From positions 1 to 41,955 of the forward strand of contig JAGVAS010000151.1 of NCBI GenBank assembly GCA_020060185.1: a stretch of 41,955 bases of DNA, given 5' to 3'. Source of the DNA: Desulfovibrio sp. (GTDB lineage Bacteria; Bacillota; Dethiobacteria; DTU022; UBA8154). Shown here piece by piece: positions 1 to 7,885 of this stretch. A program made the translations under genes and the position numbers. How positions within the stretch are numbered: the stretch's first letter is position 1; the number at the start of each line of letters is the position of its first letter. The notes beneath the pieces were generated by a model. That model was not told where the DNA came from and ran no database searches. It saw only the letters and a list, made by a program, of their open reading frames with translations.

Positions 1-92
1 ATCTTATCCGGTACAATTTGATTATTTGGCACATTAAAGCCGAAATTGTGCCCCGTATAGCGCGAAAAAAAGAGTATGGTTTATTTTGAAAG

Positions 93-314
93 ATGACAAT
101 TGACTTCTACATGCATTTAAAGAAGTGTGATTCATTAACAACGGCCCGAGAACTAGCCCGGAGGTGTAATATCCCCTGGGAAGAAAACGAAACTCCCGAG
201 GCCCGGAAGCAGCGGGAGCAGGAAGAAGAAAGACAAAATAGAATTCAACAGGCAGTTAATTACTGGAAGAAAAACCTTCGGCCAGAGGACAAGGAACACT
301 TGCTCTGCCGGTAA
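93..314 (+). CDS. Small hypothetical protein, mobile-element cargo
   Basis: This encodes 73 residues with a short N-terminal part followed by a highly charged, Glu/Arg/Gln-rich helix (about residues 30-55) that could be a coiled coil. There are no membrane segments. I do not recognise the family. The segment MHLKKCDSLTTARELA is loosely like the start of small phage or plasmid replication-associated proteins, but that is only an impression. The ribosome site is weak (GAAAG just before the ATG). It lies at the outer part of the integrated element, so it is probably cargo. Codon use and charged composition look protein-like, which is the main reason for listing it. Confidence 0.4.
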   Translation: MTIDFYMHLKKCDSLTTARELARRCNIPWEENETPEARKQREQEEERQNRIQQAVNYWKKNLRPEDKEHLLCR

Positions 315-566
315 AAGTTTCACGGTGGAAACGGTGTCGGCCTTCTTCCCGGCAGGAGAAATATATCAATTCACCAGGCTAACCGCTAATGTGTCGTTTT
401 ATACGAAAAAGAACTTCAGCCATAAGATGCTAATTATCATGGAAAGGGCCGGAAGTGAGGACAGCGATTATTCTATTCGCAGTTTTATTACTGTATTCCC
501 ATGGGGATTTTGGGATTTTAGCCATAAACCTGCTAATAAAGGGGGAAAGAAAACTCCCAAAGAGGT

Positions 567-818
567 TTGGGGATTAAAACCTGCCGGAAGCTAAGCGAGA
601 TATACGTTGACGGCACTACTCCATTTATTGAAGGAAGATATAAGGGGCTGGCAAACCAGATAGCACAAAGCGAGGAAAAAATGAACGAGCTATGGGGCCG
701 GGACTTGGAGAGTTTCAAGGCCGAGCTGAGGAGGTATTATACTTTGAACGAGCGGGCTATCCGGCTCTATAAGCAAAGCCCAGATTACAAATTGCGAAGG
801 GAGGCTGAAAAGCAATAA
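567..818 (+). CDS. Small hypothetical protein, charged helical
   Basis: This is an 83-residue frame opening at TTG, with a purine-rich AGAGG stretch just upstream. Residues 20-80 are rich in Glu, Arg, Lys and Tyr with regular hydrophobic spacing, which suggests a mainly helical soluble protein. No motif is recognised. The true start could be further in, because the first residues overlap another open frame. It belongs to the same small-gene stretch of the integrated element as its neighbours. Existence is plausible and function is unknown. Confidence 0.35.
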   Translation: MGIKTCRKLSEIYVDGTTPFIEGRYKGLANQIAQSEEKMNELWGRDLESFKAELRRYYTLNERAIRLYKQSPDYKLRREAEKQ

Positions 819-970
819 CCTGGTACCTGCCTGTTGTAATTCTCTGCCTTGTATTTATGCATGCGGAAGGACAGGCGTTTTTGCTCTGCTGAAAGAGGAA
901 GGAAGAAATAAACAGCAACACGGCTATACGTAATGCTGCTTGCCTTTACACGTATTACCCCTCTTTACGT

Positions 971-1159
971 ATGTATATAAAATGTCTTCCAAAGGCAGGA
1001 ATATCAAAACACTTGTGGAAATATTACCATAGGCGATTAGCAAACAAGACAAGACTGGCAGGCCGTCTCCAGCGGGACGGCAAAAAAATGGCCAGAAGGG
1101 CCGGCAGAAGGGCAGCTGGCAAGGCTACGGGGAGGGCGTTTAGGGGGCTGTTTAGGTGA
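971..1159 (+). CDS. Doubtful small very basic ORF
   Basis: This is a 62-residue frame ending in an Arg/Lys/Ala/Gly-rich tail; an internal ATG at 1088 would give only that tail. The composition could fit a nucleic-acid-binding peptide, but it could equally be a chance frame through a GC-rich purine stretch. It has no strong ribosome site and no recognised family. It is listed because nothing else explains this segment of the element. Confidence 0.2.
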   Translation: MYIKCLPKAGISKHLWKYYHRRLANKTRLAGRLQRDGKKMARRAGRRAAGKATGRAFRGLFR

Positions 1160-1201
1160 AACATAATTTTGATATGATGAAAAAATCTGAGGGAGACGAC
1201 T

Positions 1202-1531
1202 ATGAGTGTAATAGCAAAAACTGTTGACTTTCTGATTAAAAAAGCAAAGCAGAAAGGGTTTGCTACATATACGGAAGTAGCAGACTATCTTGGAATACGC
1301 CCACAAGGCGTTGGTAGAATTTTATGTCTAATTTCTGCCCTCTGTTTCAAAAATAATTTGCATCCATTAACCGCGATAGTAGTTAGGGCAAATTCTTATA
1401 ACCCTGGGGAAGGGTTTTGGGCAATGTACCCAGAGGTTAAGGAAAATGAGAAAGAAATAAAGTGGGCCGAAATGACCGAGGAAGTGTTTCTGTTCGACTG
1501 GGAAACGGTACCCAGGAAGTTATTTGATTAG
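1202..1531 (+). CDS. Small winged-helix-like protein beside the methylase genes
   Basis: This is a 109-residue soluble protein with a clear ribosome site (GAGGGAG, 6-8 bases before the ATG). Residues 20-55 (ATYTEVADYLGIRPQGVGRI) look like a winged helix of the kind found in the DNA-binding part of alkylguanine transferase-like proteins: a Tyr-x-Glu-Val-Ala helix, then a Gly-Ile-x-x-x-x-Val-Gly turn. The Pro-Cys-His-Arg active site of alkyltransferases is absent, so repair activity is not expected. The next gene is a methylase remnant six bases after the stop, so it may have been an accessory or control protein of a modification system. The exact role is unknown. Confidence 0.6.
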   Translation: MSVIAKTVDFLIKKAKQKGFATYTEVADYLGIRPQGVGRILCLISALCFKNNLHPLTAIVVRANSYNPGEGFWAMYPEVKENEKEIKWAEMTEEVFLFDWETVPRKLFD

Positions 1532-1536
1532 TGGGG

Positions 1537-1629
1537 ATGAAAATGATGGTTGACACCTGGAAAAACAAGCTCTACTTTAGGGACAACCTAGGCATGATGC
1601 AGGAGCATATTCTTGTAAAAAGGAGGTAG
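1537..1629 (+). pseudogene. 5' stub of a DNA methyltransferase gene
   Basis: The 30-codon frame begins ATG at 1537, six bases after the previous stop, and reads MKMMVDTWKNKLYFRDNLGM before ending at 1629. The segment WKNKLYFxDNL is typical of the N-terminus of site-specific adenine methylases of the Mod / N6_N4_Mtase type, where it is normally followed by the catalytic Asp-Pro-Pro-Tyr region. Here the frame stops and the next intact methylase begins nine bases later. I infer that an older methylase was replaced or deleted, leaving its start. Its last codons overlap the ribosome site (AAAGGAGG) of the downstream gene, so it could also now act as a short leader ORF. Confidence 0.5.
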
Positions 1630-1638
1630 GGAAGAAAG

Positions 1639-2550
1639 ATGATGAAAAGGGATGTTGTAAATAATAATCTTTTAGAACAAACTATCGAGTATTTGAATAT
1701 TAATTATAAAAAACTGTGTCAATGTCCTTCAAATCATATAAATTGCATGACCGCTAAAGAGTGGATGAAAGCCCAGATTGGTGTTTGGCAGTTTTATTAT
1801 GAAGGCAGGGATATAAGGGATAAAGAGCTACATCCAGCAACCTATCCTATATCACTGGCAAAGAAATGTATAGAACTTTTTACTCACCAAGGCGAACTAG
1901 TAATAGACCCCTTTGTAGGTTCAGGAACAACACTAGTCGCTGCAAGGGATATTAACAGGAACGCAGTAGGGTTTGATTTACACAAGAAATATATTGATTT
2001 ATCCAAAAACCGTTTATCTCAGCAGACGATTTTTTCGGAAACACAACAGATTGCAATATGTGATGATGCTAGAAATATTCCTAATTATTTTAAACCTGAA
2101 ACTGTAAGTTTGTTTTTAACTTCCCCTCCCTATGCTAATTTGCTTGATAGAAAAAGAAAAAATAAAAGTCGCCGTAGTGAGCAAAGAAAAAACAGTCAAT
2201 ATGACAAAATAGAGCAATATAGCCAAGACCCAAGGGACATAGGTACTCTTTTCTTAGAAAAATATAGTAATGAAATTGGGGAGATTTTTAGGAAACTATT
2301 TCCATTATTAAAAGTAAAAGGACATTGTGTTATAAATGTTCCGGATATGTGGTGGGAAAACGAAAGAATAACAATTCATATATCTATTGTAGAAGCATTA
2401 CGAAAGGTTGGATACGAATTACGGAATATAATTATTTGGGATAGAACTAACATTGTGAACAGGATAGGTATTTTCGGCTGGCCTTCTAATTATATTACAA
2501 TGGGAGTTACATTTGAGTATCTTCTTCATTTTTGGAGGCCGCCAGCATGA
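1639..2550 (+). CDS. Type II DNA methyltransferase (probable N4-cytosine)
   Basis: The protein is 303 residues, the usual size for a type II modification methylase that transfers a methyl group from S-adenosylmethionine to DNA. The SAM-binding motif I is DPFVGSGTT (residues 91-98). The catalytic motif IV is TSPPY (161-165). Ser-Pro-Pro-Tyr is typical of N4-cytosine enzymes, although N6-adenine activity cannot be excluded. Motif I precedes motif IV, with the likely target-recognition region C-terminal. A strong AAAGGAGG lies upstream. The stop overlaps the start of the endonuclease gene (ATGA), so the pair is translationally coupled. The gene is much more AT-rich than the core genes of the window, which fits recent transfer with the element. 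Confidence 0.9.
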   Translation: MMKRDVVNNNLLEQTIEYLNINYKKLCQCPSNHINCMTAKEWMKAQIGVWQFYYEGRDIRDKELHPATYPISLAKKCIELFTHQGELVIDPFVGSGTTLVAARDINRNAVGFDLHKKYIDLSKNRLSQQTIFSETQQIAICDDARNIPNYFKPETVSLFLTSPPYANLLDRKRKNKSRRSEQRKNSQYDKIEQYSQDPRDIGTLFLEKYSNEIGEIFRKLFPLLKVKGHCVINVPDMWWENERITIHISIVEALRKVGYELRNIIIWDRTNIVNRIGIFGWPSNYITMGVTFEYLLHFWRPPA

Positions 2551-3335
2551 AAGAAAGATTAAAAAAGCTTATGAAACGTGTTCGTAAAAAAGGAGGTCTT
2601 CCATCTTCTTCTAGGATTGTTGATGAAACTTTTGAGCGACTTGGTTACACTCCTGGAAACATACAACAAAATGATATTTTAGAAAACTTCAATGATATTC
2701 TTAGGGAAATATGGGAAGAGACTTTAGTTACATTAGAAGAGTACGAAGAACGAAGTTATGCTACCGGTATTGTTGAACAATTAATAGAGGAATTTCCTGA
2801 AGATTATAAGGAAGCAGAAAGAGTATCTCAAGACCAGGGTTTTAAAAGCGGAGTTTTAACGCTTTTCAATAAGTGGTATCTTTATTTACGACTTGCATTT
2901 TTAAGTGTTGGTCAAAGTAGAAAACAGCGTGGAGGTAAAGATTTTGAGTTACAAGTAGAAAAGCTTTTAGATATTGCAGAAATACCATATATTAAGCAAG
3001 AAAGACAAAACCGAACAGACCTTGTTTTACCTGATGTAGAAACTTTTAACCGAAATCGTAATATAGCAGTTGTCGTTTCTTTAAAACGAACACTTAGAGA
3101 GCGTTGGGCTGAAGTTGCAGAAGAACTTTTCAATCTTCGGTCACCGAATATATTCTTGTTTACAGCCGATGAAAACGTTACAGGAAACCATGTTAATAGA
3201 ATTTGCGGGCAATATAATATACATTTAGTTGTTTGGGATTCAGTTAAAGAAGAAAAATTTCAAGATAGGGCTTTAGTCTTAGGTTATACTGAATGGGCTA
3301 CAAAGCGTTTACCGATATTAATGGCTAATTGGTAG
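2547..3335 (+). CDS. Type II restriction endonuclease, PD-(D/E)XK fold
   Basis: The start chosen is the ATG overlapping the methylase stop, with GGAGG nine bases before it; an upstream in-frame start at 2532 lacks such a site. The product is 262 residues. The N-terminal 120 residues are helical and charged. The C-terminal half carries SRKQRGGKDFE (124-134), Asp158 and SLKRTLRERW (178-187). That spacing (conserved Glu, Asp, then Ser-x-Lys with Arg-x-Arg-Trp) resembles the catalytic core of the EcoRII / PspGI / SsoII group of endonucleases, which cut at CC-rich pentanucleotide sites. The assignment follows from the motif and from the coupled methylase. The recognition sequence cannot be read from the gene. 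Confidence 0.78.
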   Translation: MKERLKKLMKRVRKKGGLPSSSRIVDETFERLGYTPGNIQQNDILENFNDILREIWEETLVTLEEYEERSYATGIVEQLIEEFPEDYKEAERVSQDQGFKSGVLTLFNKWYLYLRLAFLSVGQSRKQRGGKDFELQVEKLLDIAEIPYIKQERQNRTDLVLPDVETFNRNRNIAVVVSLKRTLRERWAEVAEELFNLRSPNIFLFTADENVTGNHVNRICGQYNIHLVVWDSVKEEKFQDRALVLGYTEWATKRLPILMANW

Positions 3336-3915
3336 TGATAATATTATTAGAGAAGTAGGCAGTTGGAATGTTCTCTGGTAGCTCCGGAGGTTACCTTCAA
3401 TAGTGCCGAGCGAAAGAGTAAGGACAGGCAACCGGAGCAGGAGCGGCTCATCTGATGAGGTAGACGGCAAGCCCGGGCCCGGCGCCGGGCTCTTATTCCA
3501 CCCATCCAGCCCCCAGCGGCTATTTCTGGCCATCCTTTCCGGCCTGCCCACGGGCCTATTAACATGCATGTATTCATGTTTCGTACTTGTTTAAGTATTG
3601 TACACAAAAGCGTGCCATGGCCTTGAAAAATAGCCTGTTTTTGGGCCTTTTTTTGCACTTTTTTGGCCTTTTCTGGCAGGATCTCTTATGGATCTCCCAA
3701 GTAAGTCAGAGGTATCTTAATTAACCCTTTCCGGCCGGTGGCGGAGACCTGCTTCTTGACCGAGCAGGGGAATTGGCAGGGGCGGGAAGGCTGATTTTCT
3801 CAAGTTTGAAGCTAAACAGAGAAGAATATCCGTTGTAAAAAAGATGGAAAAACAAGCTCCTGGCCTTCTGAAGAATTTTTAGGGCAGAATGCAGAGCCAA
3901 GCTTGCAGAAGATAG
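3336..3915. other. Gene-free stretch between restriction gene and convergent unknown gene
   Basis: No convincing gene is seen in this 580-base stretch; open frames on both strands are short and have low-complexity translations. It is markedly more GC-rich than the restriction genes to its left. It includes a perfect 14-base palindrome, GCCCGGCGCCGGGC, near 3476-3490, followed shortly by TCTTATT, which might act as a weak terminator for the endonuclease gene. The rest looks like degraded sequence. Confidence 0.5.
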
Positions 3916-4476
3916 TTAATCTCCAATTCTTCTATATATTGCAATGGGATAAACAGTAATATTTGGATATCGAGAAAAGCGTACAAATTTCTCAAAACTT
4001 TCCATACTATCGAAAATAGCTCTAAAACCTTTTTCAAAGGAAACCTCATCAGTTATTCTTTCTCCAAAAAATGAGTATTCTTTATCTAAATCAAAGCGTT
4101 CTTGATCAAGTGAAGGCATTGAAGTAATTAGTCCAAAAACCTCTAGTTTAATATTAGGTCTTGAACTATATGCAAAAAGAATATTTTCAATATCAGTATC
4201 TACAAAAAACTCCCTTTTTAAATTAGATAAAATTTGCAGATGGGGGAACTCATTAAAAGGATATATTCTAAGATTAATCTTATTTGAAATAAACGTATCA
4301 ATAAAATAAATAATTCCATTTAAAAGCCATTCTTCAACTCCTTGAAACCCTACCTTTTGTTTGATCTGTTCCATAATTTGTTGCTCTTTGTTTTCTCTTT
4401 CTTTTTCCTTTTTTTTCCTACTTTGCTTATTGCTAATTTCTTTCGCTTTTTCCTTTTCATTTTTAATATTATTCAT
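3916..4476 (-). CDS. Hypothetical protein with lysine-rich coiled N-terminus
   Basis: The 186-residue product starts at an ATG preceded by AGGGAG on the minus strand. Residues 1-40 are almost entirely Lys, Glu, Asn and Gln and probably form a solvent-exposed helix. The remainder is a compact mixed fold with many Phe, Ile and Tyr and a short segment, VFGLITSMPS, that resembles a beta strand and turn. There is no signal peptide or membrane span and no enzyme motif I can name. It is AT-rich like the restriction genes and convergent to them, so it probably arrived with the element. A role in defence or element maintenance is possible by position only. Confidence 0.6.
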   Translation of the reverse strand: MNNIKNEKEKAKEISNKQSRKKKEKERENKEQQIMEQIKQKVGFQGVEEWLLNGIIYFIDTFISNKINLRIYPFNEFPHLQILSNLKREFFVDTDIENILFAYSSRPNIKLEVFGLITSMPSLDQERFDLDKEYSFFGERITDEVSFEKGFRAIFDSMESFEKFVRFSRYPNITVYPIAIYRRIGD

Positions 4477-4798
4477 AAGCTCCCTATATTTTTGTTGCTC
4501 TTCACATTATAAATGAACTCCTTTGCCAGCTTATTTTCAAACTTCTCCATCCCTGTCGCAAATCCCTGCCAGTTTTTGCATATTCTACAAACTTTTTTTC
4601 CCTGCTGTCTCTGCACGTTTACACGGGCAGGTGCGTATGTCCATACGTATAAGTGAACAATGCATATGTGAGCAAACTGGACATTACCAGGCAAGCCTAA
4701 GTATTTTCTGGCCTACCCGGTTATATGAGACACATTAATAATTTCACCCACACTTGTAATAAACCCCTCTCCTGAGGGCGTTTTTTCTGGGAAAAGCC
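4477..4798. other. Intergenic stretch before the integrase gene
   Basis: This 322-base region separates the minus-strand unknown gene from the integrase. Short frames on both strands are not convincing. The last 40 bases hold a small hairpin with a T-run (listed separately). The region could contain the integrase promoter and recombinase binding sites, but no canonical promoter stands out. Confidence 0.4.
4765..4786 (+). terminator. Possible intrinsic terminator directly ahead of integrase
   Basis: A CCCTC / GAGGG stem (4765-4769 with 4774-4778, loop TCCT) is followed after CG by six T residues. It ends 12 bases before the integrase ATG, so it would stop read-through into the recombinase gene or attenuate it. 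The stem is only five base pairs, so this is tentative. Confidence 0.4.
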
Positions 4799-5938
4799 AT
4801 GGGCAAAGAAATTAACTCGGGTAGTTGTGTAGTGGGTTATGATGAAAACGGCAAGGCCCGGCGTAAATATTTCTACGGGAAATCAAGGGATGAAGTCAAG
4901 GAAAAGATTGACGAGGCAATGAATATTGTTAAAGCCACAGGCAGCTATGAAGAGAAAAGGAACATGACCGTTGCCGAATGGCTTACTGAGTGGTTACAAA
5001 ACTATAAAAAGCATTCGCTTAGGCCTACTACTTGGGAATCTTATGAGATGAACGTTAAGAAGCATATCAACCCGGTAATCGGAGGTATTAAGCTATCTAA
5101 ACTTACCACATCGGATATTCAGAGGCTTTACAATATTAAATTAAGCCCTGGTGGCAGGGTTGATGGTAAAGAAGAAGCATTATCCTTAAGGAGCGTCAAG
5201 TATATCCATACCATTTTGAAACAGGCCCTGGAACAAGTCAGGAAACAGCATTTAATACTGCATAACCCGGCTGAGGCTACAGTTATTCGGAAGGAAGAGG
5301 AAAAGAAAGACATTAAATTCCTGGATACCGAGGGAGTCAAAAAACTCCTTGGAAGAGTTAAAGACTCAAAACATTACCCCGCTTACCTGCTGGAACTGGC
5401 TACTGGCTTAAGGCGTGGAGAGCTGCTGGGCCTGCGGTGGAAGGACGTTGATCTGGAGAATGGGACTGTTAGCGTTAACCAGAATCTTGTCAGGACTAAG
5501 GAACAGGGTTTTATTTTCCAGCCTCCCAAAACGAAATACGGTAAACGAATAATAGAAATACCCGAGGGCGTTGTTAAGGAGCTGAAAAAGCACAAGGCGA
5601 AGCAGAACGAGTATAAAATGTTGTTGGGAGAGGCATACCAGAAACATGACCTGGTTTTCTGCAAGGAAGATGGTAGCCCTTACTGTCCCCGGACTTTTGC
5701 TAGGCAATTCGAGATTTTTGCGGCGAAAGCAGGGTTTGAAGGACTATCGTTCCATTGTCTGCGCCATTCTTTTGCCACTTTGAGCTTACAGGAAGGCATT
5801 GACATTCGAACCATTCAAGAAAACCTGGGACACCATGATTCGGCCTTTACGTTAAACGTGTACAGCAATGCCACAAAGAAAATGAAGAAGGAGGCCACAA
5901 GTAAGATCGGGGCCTTGTTAGCCTCCTGCACAGAATAA
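4799..5938 (+). CDS. int: Tyrosine recombinase / phage-type integrase
   Basis: The 379-residue protein cuts and joins DNA at attachment sites, forming a 3'-phosphotyrosine link. A SAM-like core-binding domain spans about 55-150 (TVAEWLTEWL onward) and the catalytic domain about 175-370. The catalytic residues are visible: Arg205 in ATGLRRGEL, the HCLRH box, the His of LGHHD and the nucleophile Tyr in LNVYS. The N-terminus is short: the usual arm-binding start of this family appears trimmed, an in-frame stop lies 39 bases upstream, and no clear ribosome site precedes the ATG. The gene points toward tRNA-Arg(CCU), 137 bases downstream, the usual layout for an element integrated at a tRNA 3' end. 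Confidence 0.95.
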   Translation: MGKEINSGSCVVGYDENGKARRKYFYGKSRDEVKEKIDEAMNIVKATGSYEEKRNMTVAEWLTEWLQNYKKHSLRPTTWESYEMNVKKHINPVIGGIKLSKLTTSDIQRLYNIKLSPGGRVDGKEEALSLRSVKYIHTILKQALEQVRKQHLILHNPAEATVIRKEEEKKDIKFLDTEGVKKLLGRVKDSKHYPAYLLELATGLRRGELLGLRWKDVDLENGTVSVNQNLVRTKEQGFIFQPPKTKYGKRIIEIPEGVVKELKKHKAKQNEYKMLLGEAYQKHDLVFCKEDGSPYCPRTFARQFEIFAAKAGFEGLSFHCLRHSFATLSLQEGIDIRTIQENLGHHDSAFTLNVYSNATKKMKKEATSKIGALLASCTE

Positions 5939-5953
5939 ATATACTGCTGATAG

Positions 5954-5984
5954 CCGGGAGCTGCTACTCCTGGTTTTTTATTTT
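5954..5984 (+). terminator. Intrinsic terminator after integrase
   Basis: CCGGGAG pairs with CTCCTGG (one G-T pair) across a six-base loop and is followed by TTTTTTATTTT. It lies 15 bases after the integrase stop and prevents transcription from running into the opposing tRNA gene. Confidence 0.8.
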
Positions 5985-5990
5985 GCGTTC

Positions 5991-6013
5991 AAAAGTGTGT
6001 CAAAAAGTGTGTA
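5991..6013. repeat. Direct repeat, candidate integrase arm-type site
   Basis: AAAAGTGTGT is repeated after one or two bases (AAAAGTGTGT C AAAAAGTGTGT), between the integrase terminator and the tRNA. Short direct repeats here are typical of arm-type binding sites of tyrosine recombinases. The assignment rests on position and repetition only. Confidence 0.4.
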
Positions 6014-6074
6014 CCTGGCTAATTTTAAAAGATATTATGTTAACAGCACTTTTTACGGATGCCGATATAATCCA

Positions 6075-6150
6075 TGGTGCGCCTGGCAGGGATCGAACCT
6101 GCGGCACCCGGATTAGGAATCCGGTGCTCTATCCACTGAGCTACAGGCGC
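6075..6150 (-). tRNA. tRNA-Arg (anticodon CCU)
   Basis: The minus strand folds as a full cloverleaf: acceptor GCGCCTG / CAGGCGC, D arm from AGCTCAGTGG onward, anticodon stem CCGGA / TCCGG with loop TTCCTAA (anticodon CCT, reading AGG), T loop TTCGATC, discriminator A and encoded CCA. The 3' end faces the integrase gene, so this is the likely chromosomal attachment site. The gene remains intact after integration. No second copy of its 3' end was seen in the first 4.8 kb, so the other junction is outside the window or decayed. Confidence 0.95.
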
Positions 6151-6160
6151 ATATATAATC

Positions 6161-6188
6161 ATTATACCATAGAACTACTGATTGTCAA
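6161..6188 (-). promoter_or_regulatory. Promoter of tRNA-Arg(CCU)
   Basis: On the minus strand TTGACA (6188-6183) and TATAAT (6166-6161) are separated by 16 bases, a perfect match to both vegetative sigma hexamers. The -10 box ends about ten bases before the tRNA 5' end. Confidence 0.87.
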
Positions 6189-6225
6189 AACAGTGGACGA
6201 ATTGGGTGCACTTCAAAATTTGAGG

Positions 6226-6745
6226 TTATCGTACAGAGACAGGGCGTACGTTGGCAGTTATGCTGTACGAACCTGTGGACCAGAGGTACGAGCGAGCCAC
6301 GTATCCAAGCTGAGTTCCGGATGCACTAATAGTAACGCTATCACCTTGGGCCTTGAACTTACCAAGGCCCTTTTGCTCGGCATCAAACACGGCTCCGTAA
6401 AGCATATTGACGTGGCTCAGGATTGGATAAACTAGTTTAGGAAACGGCTGAACTTTGTGATCTAAAAAACTACCCGGCTCAAGCATAATAATAACTTCTT
6501 CGGGCTTCTTCGGGTCGAGGAAACCGCTCACCGTAACGTTTCCTGTTCCGGTCACGGAACCAGAGCTGTATTTCCCAAACTGCGGAAACCTGTACTCCCA
6601 CTCCCCAGTCCAATTGACCTCGACATCCACCTTGCCAACCAGAAGTCCTCCTTTGTAGTCCTCTTTTAGAGTAATCTCAAGCGGCGCCGGTCGACACAAG
6701 CAGCACAAATATGGCCGCCAACCCGATAATTGCAAATTTCCTCAC
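6226..6745 (-). pseudogene. Secreted protein gene with out-of-frame signal peptide
   Basis: A GTG at 6745 with a GGGGAG site upstream opens a 22-codon frame that is a textbook signal peptide: MRKF, then a hydrophobic core, then VSTGAA. It stops at TGA (6679-6677). The body continues in another frame from about 6680 to 6226, giving about 150 residues (APLEITLKEDYKGG... to NVRPVSVR) of beta-rich, Gly/Ser/Thr-rich sequence with no motif I recognise. A one-base shift near 6680 would join them into one exported protein. Either the gene is broken by a frameshift, or the reference has a sequencing error. An internal TTG at 6735 could open the body frame but would lose the export signal. Confidence 0.6.
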
Positions 6746-6963
6746 ATTTTTTCACTCCCCTCACAGGTTTAGCATTTTTTAAACCTCGCCACTTCCATTT
6801 TTTAGTACCTATAATTATTTTACACACCCAACGATTTCCTGCGGTAGATTATTTTAAGGCATAATCCATTCTCTGTAGGATTATGAGCAGTTTTTGATTA
6901 AGTTATTTCTTCGTTAACAAATGTGAAAAACCTGCAAGGCAAGATAAAAATCCGCAGACTCAT

Positions 6964-7701
6964 TTAAACTTTTATCTGGTTAAAGTGATTTACTTTGTGA
7001 GTTATGCGTGAGGACCCTCCGTAACTATCCGTAACAGTAATAATATAATTCTTTTTATCTTTTGCTCTATAGAGGGCTTCATCAGCAATTCTAATGAATT
7101 GTTCGGTACCTGCAAACGCCCCTTCTTTTGTTGCGGCTATGCCGATACTCACGGTAATTTTACACGTGATATTATCATACGAAAAAATGTAATTGTCTAC
7201 TATCATTCTAATTCTATCGGCAATTTTAAAAGCTTCGTTGGTATCAGTTTGGGGAAGAATTACCGCAAATTCTTCCCCGCCCCAGCGGGCAATTACATCA
7301 TTCCTTCTAGTATTGCTTTGTAGAATTTCCGCAAATTGTTGGAGTACCTGGTCGCCTGTAATGTGTCCGTATGTATCATTTATATTTTTGAAATTGTCAA
7401 GATCTATCAGAATTAGTGAAACTGGAGCTTTGTTTTGTAGTTCTGATAATTTTTTATAAAAATATTTCCGGTTGCACAGGCCAGTCAGCACATCAGTATG
7501 TACCTGCCGGTACAATTTTTTAATTAAGATGCCACAAATTATGCTTATTACGATCTGAATTATCACAAAGGGCATCCACACCAGACCTTGATTATTGTTG
7601 TAATGTCTATCGATCAAGAATGTAATAAGCAATAAAATTAGCCCACCCGATAATAAAATAACAGGAGCATATTTATACATTTTTTCTTTCGTCGAATCCA
7701 C
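6964..7701 (-). CDS. Membrane-bound diguanylate cyclase (GGDEF)
   Basis: The enzyme joins two GTP into cyclic-di-GMP, a second messenger that usually favours sessile growth. The GTG start at 7701 is preferred because GGAG lies nine bases before it; a TTG at 7749 would add 16 residues. Two hydrophobic spans follow the start (VILLSGGLILLLITFLI and MPFVIIQIVISIICGILI), then a GGDEF domain with DVLTGLCNRKYF, a GGEEF active site and an RRND inhibitory site five residues before it. The catalytic residues look complete. No separate sensor domain is present, so signals may be sensed by the membrane part. It is divergent from the XRE regulator gene. Confidence 0.93.
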   Translation of the reverse strand: MDSTKEKMYKYAPVILLSGGLILLLITFLIDRHYNNNQGLVWMPFVIIQIVISIICGILIKKLYRQVHTDVLTGLCNRKYFYKKLSELQNKAPVSLILIDLDNFKNINDTYGHITGDQVLQQFAEILQSNTRRNDVIARWGGEEFAVILPQTDTNEAFKIADRIRMIVDNYIFSYDNITCKITVSIGIAATKEGAFAGTEQFIRIADEALYRAKDKKNYIITVTDSYGGSSRITHKVNHFNQIKV

Positions 7702-7849
7702 CCTTTTGATCTCCACCTTTACGAAAATACTTAACAATATACGTATCAATTTTTTGACTTTTTTTAGAAGAGCGTCCTTACTTATGCTCTGTTACTCTGT
7801 TCACTTTATGTAAAAAGAACCACAAACATAATTTTACATTAAAAATTGG

Positions 7850-7885
7850 CATATTGCAAATAATAAATATATGCACATTGCAAAT
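7850..7885 (+). promoter_or_regulatory. Candidate operator repeats before the XRE gene
   Basis: CATATTGCAAAT (7850-7861) and CACATTGCAAAT (7874-7885) form a direct repeat with starts 24 bases apart, in the region between the diguanylate cyclase and the XRE regulator. Repeats of this size often bind HTH regulators, so self-control by the adjacent gene is likely, but this is inference. Confidence 0.4.

Noticed and set aside
325-594. 89-codon plus-strand frame near the left end
   Set aside because: Erratic composition, no good ribosome site and overlap with a better frame at 567; no family resemblance.
3403-3594. Short frames around the GC-rich palindrome after the restriction gene
   Set aside because: Repetitive Gly/Pro/Arg/Ser composition, open in several frames at once because of GC bias.
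5983-6435. 150-codon plus-strand frame across tRNA-Arg(CCU)
   Set aside because: It runs antisense through a tRNA and the secreted-protein gene, and its translation has no protein-like pattern.
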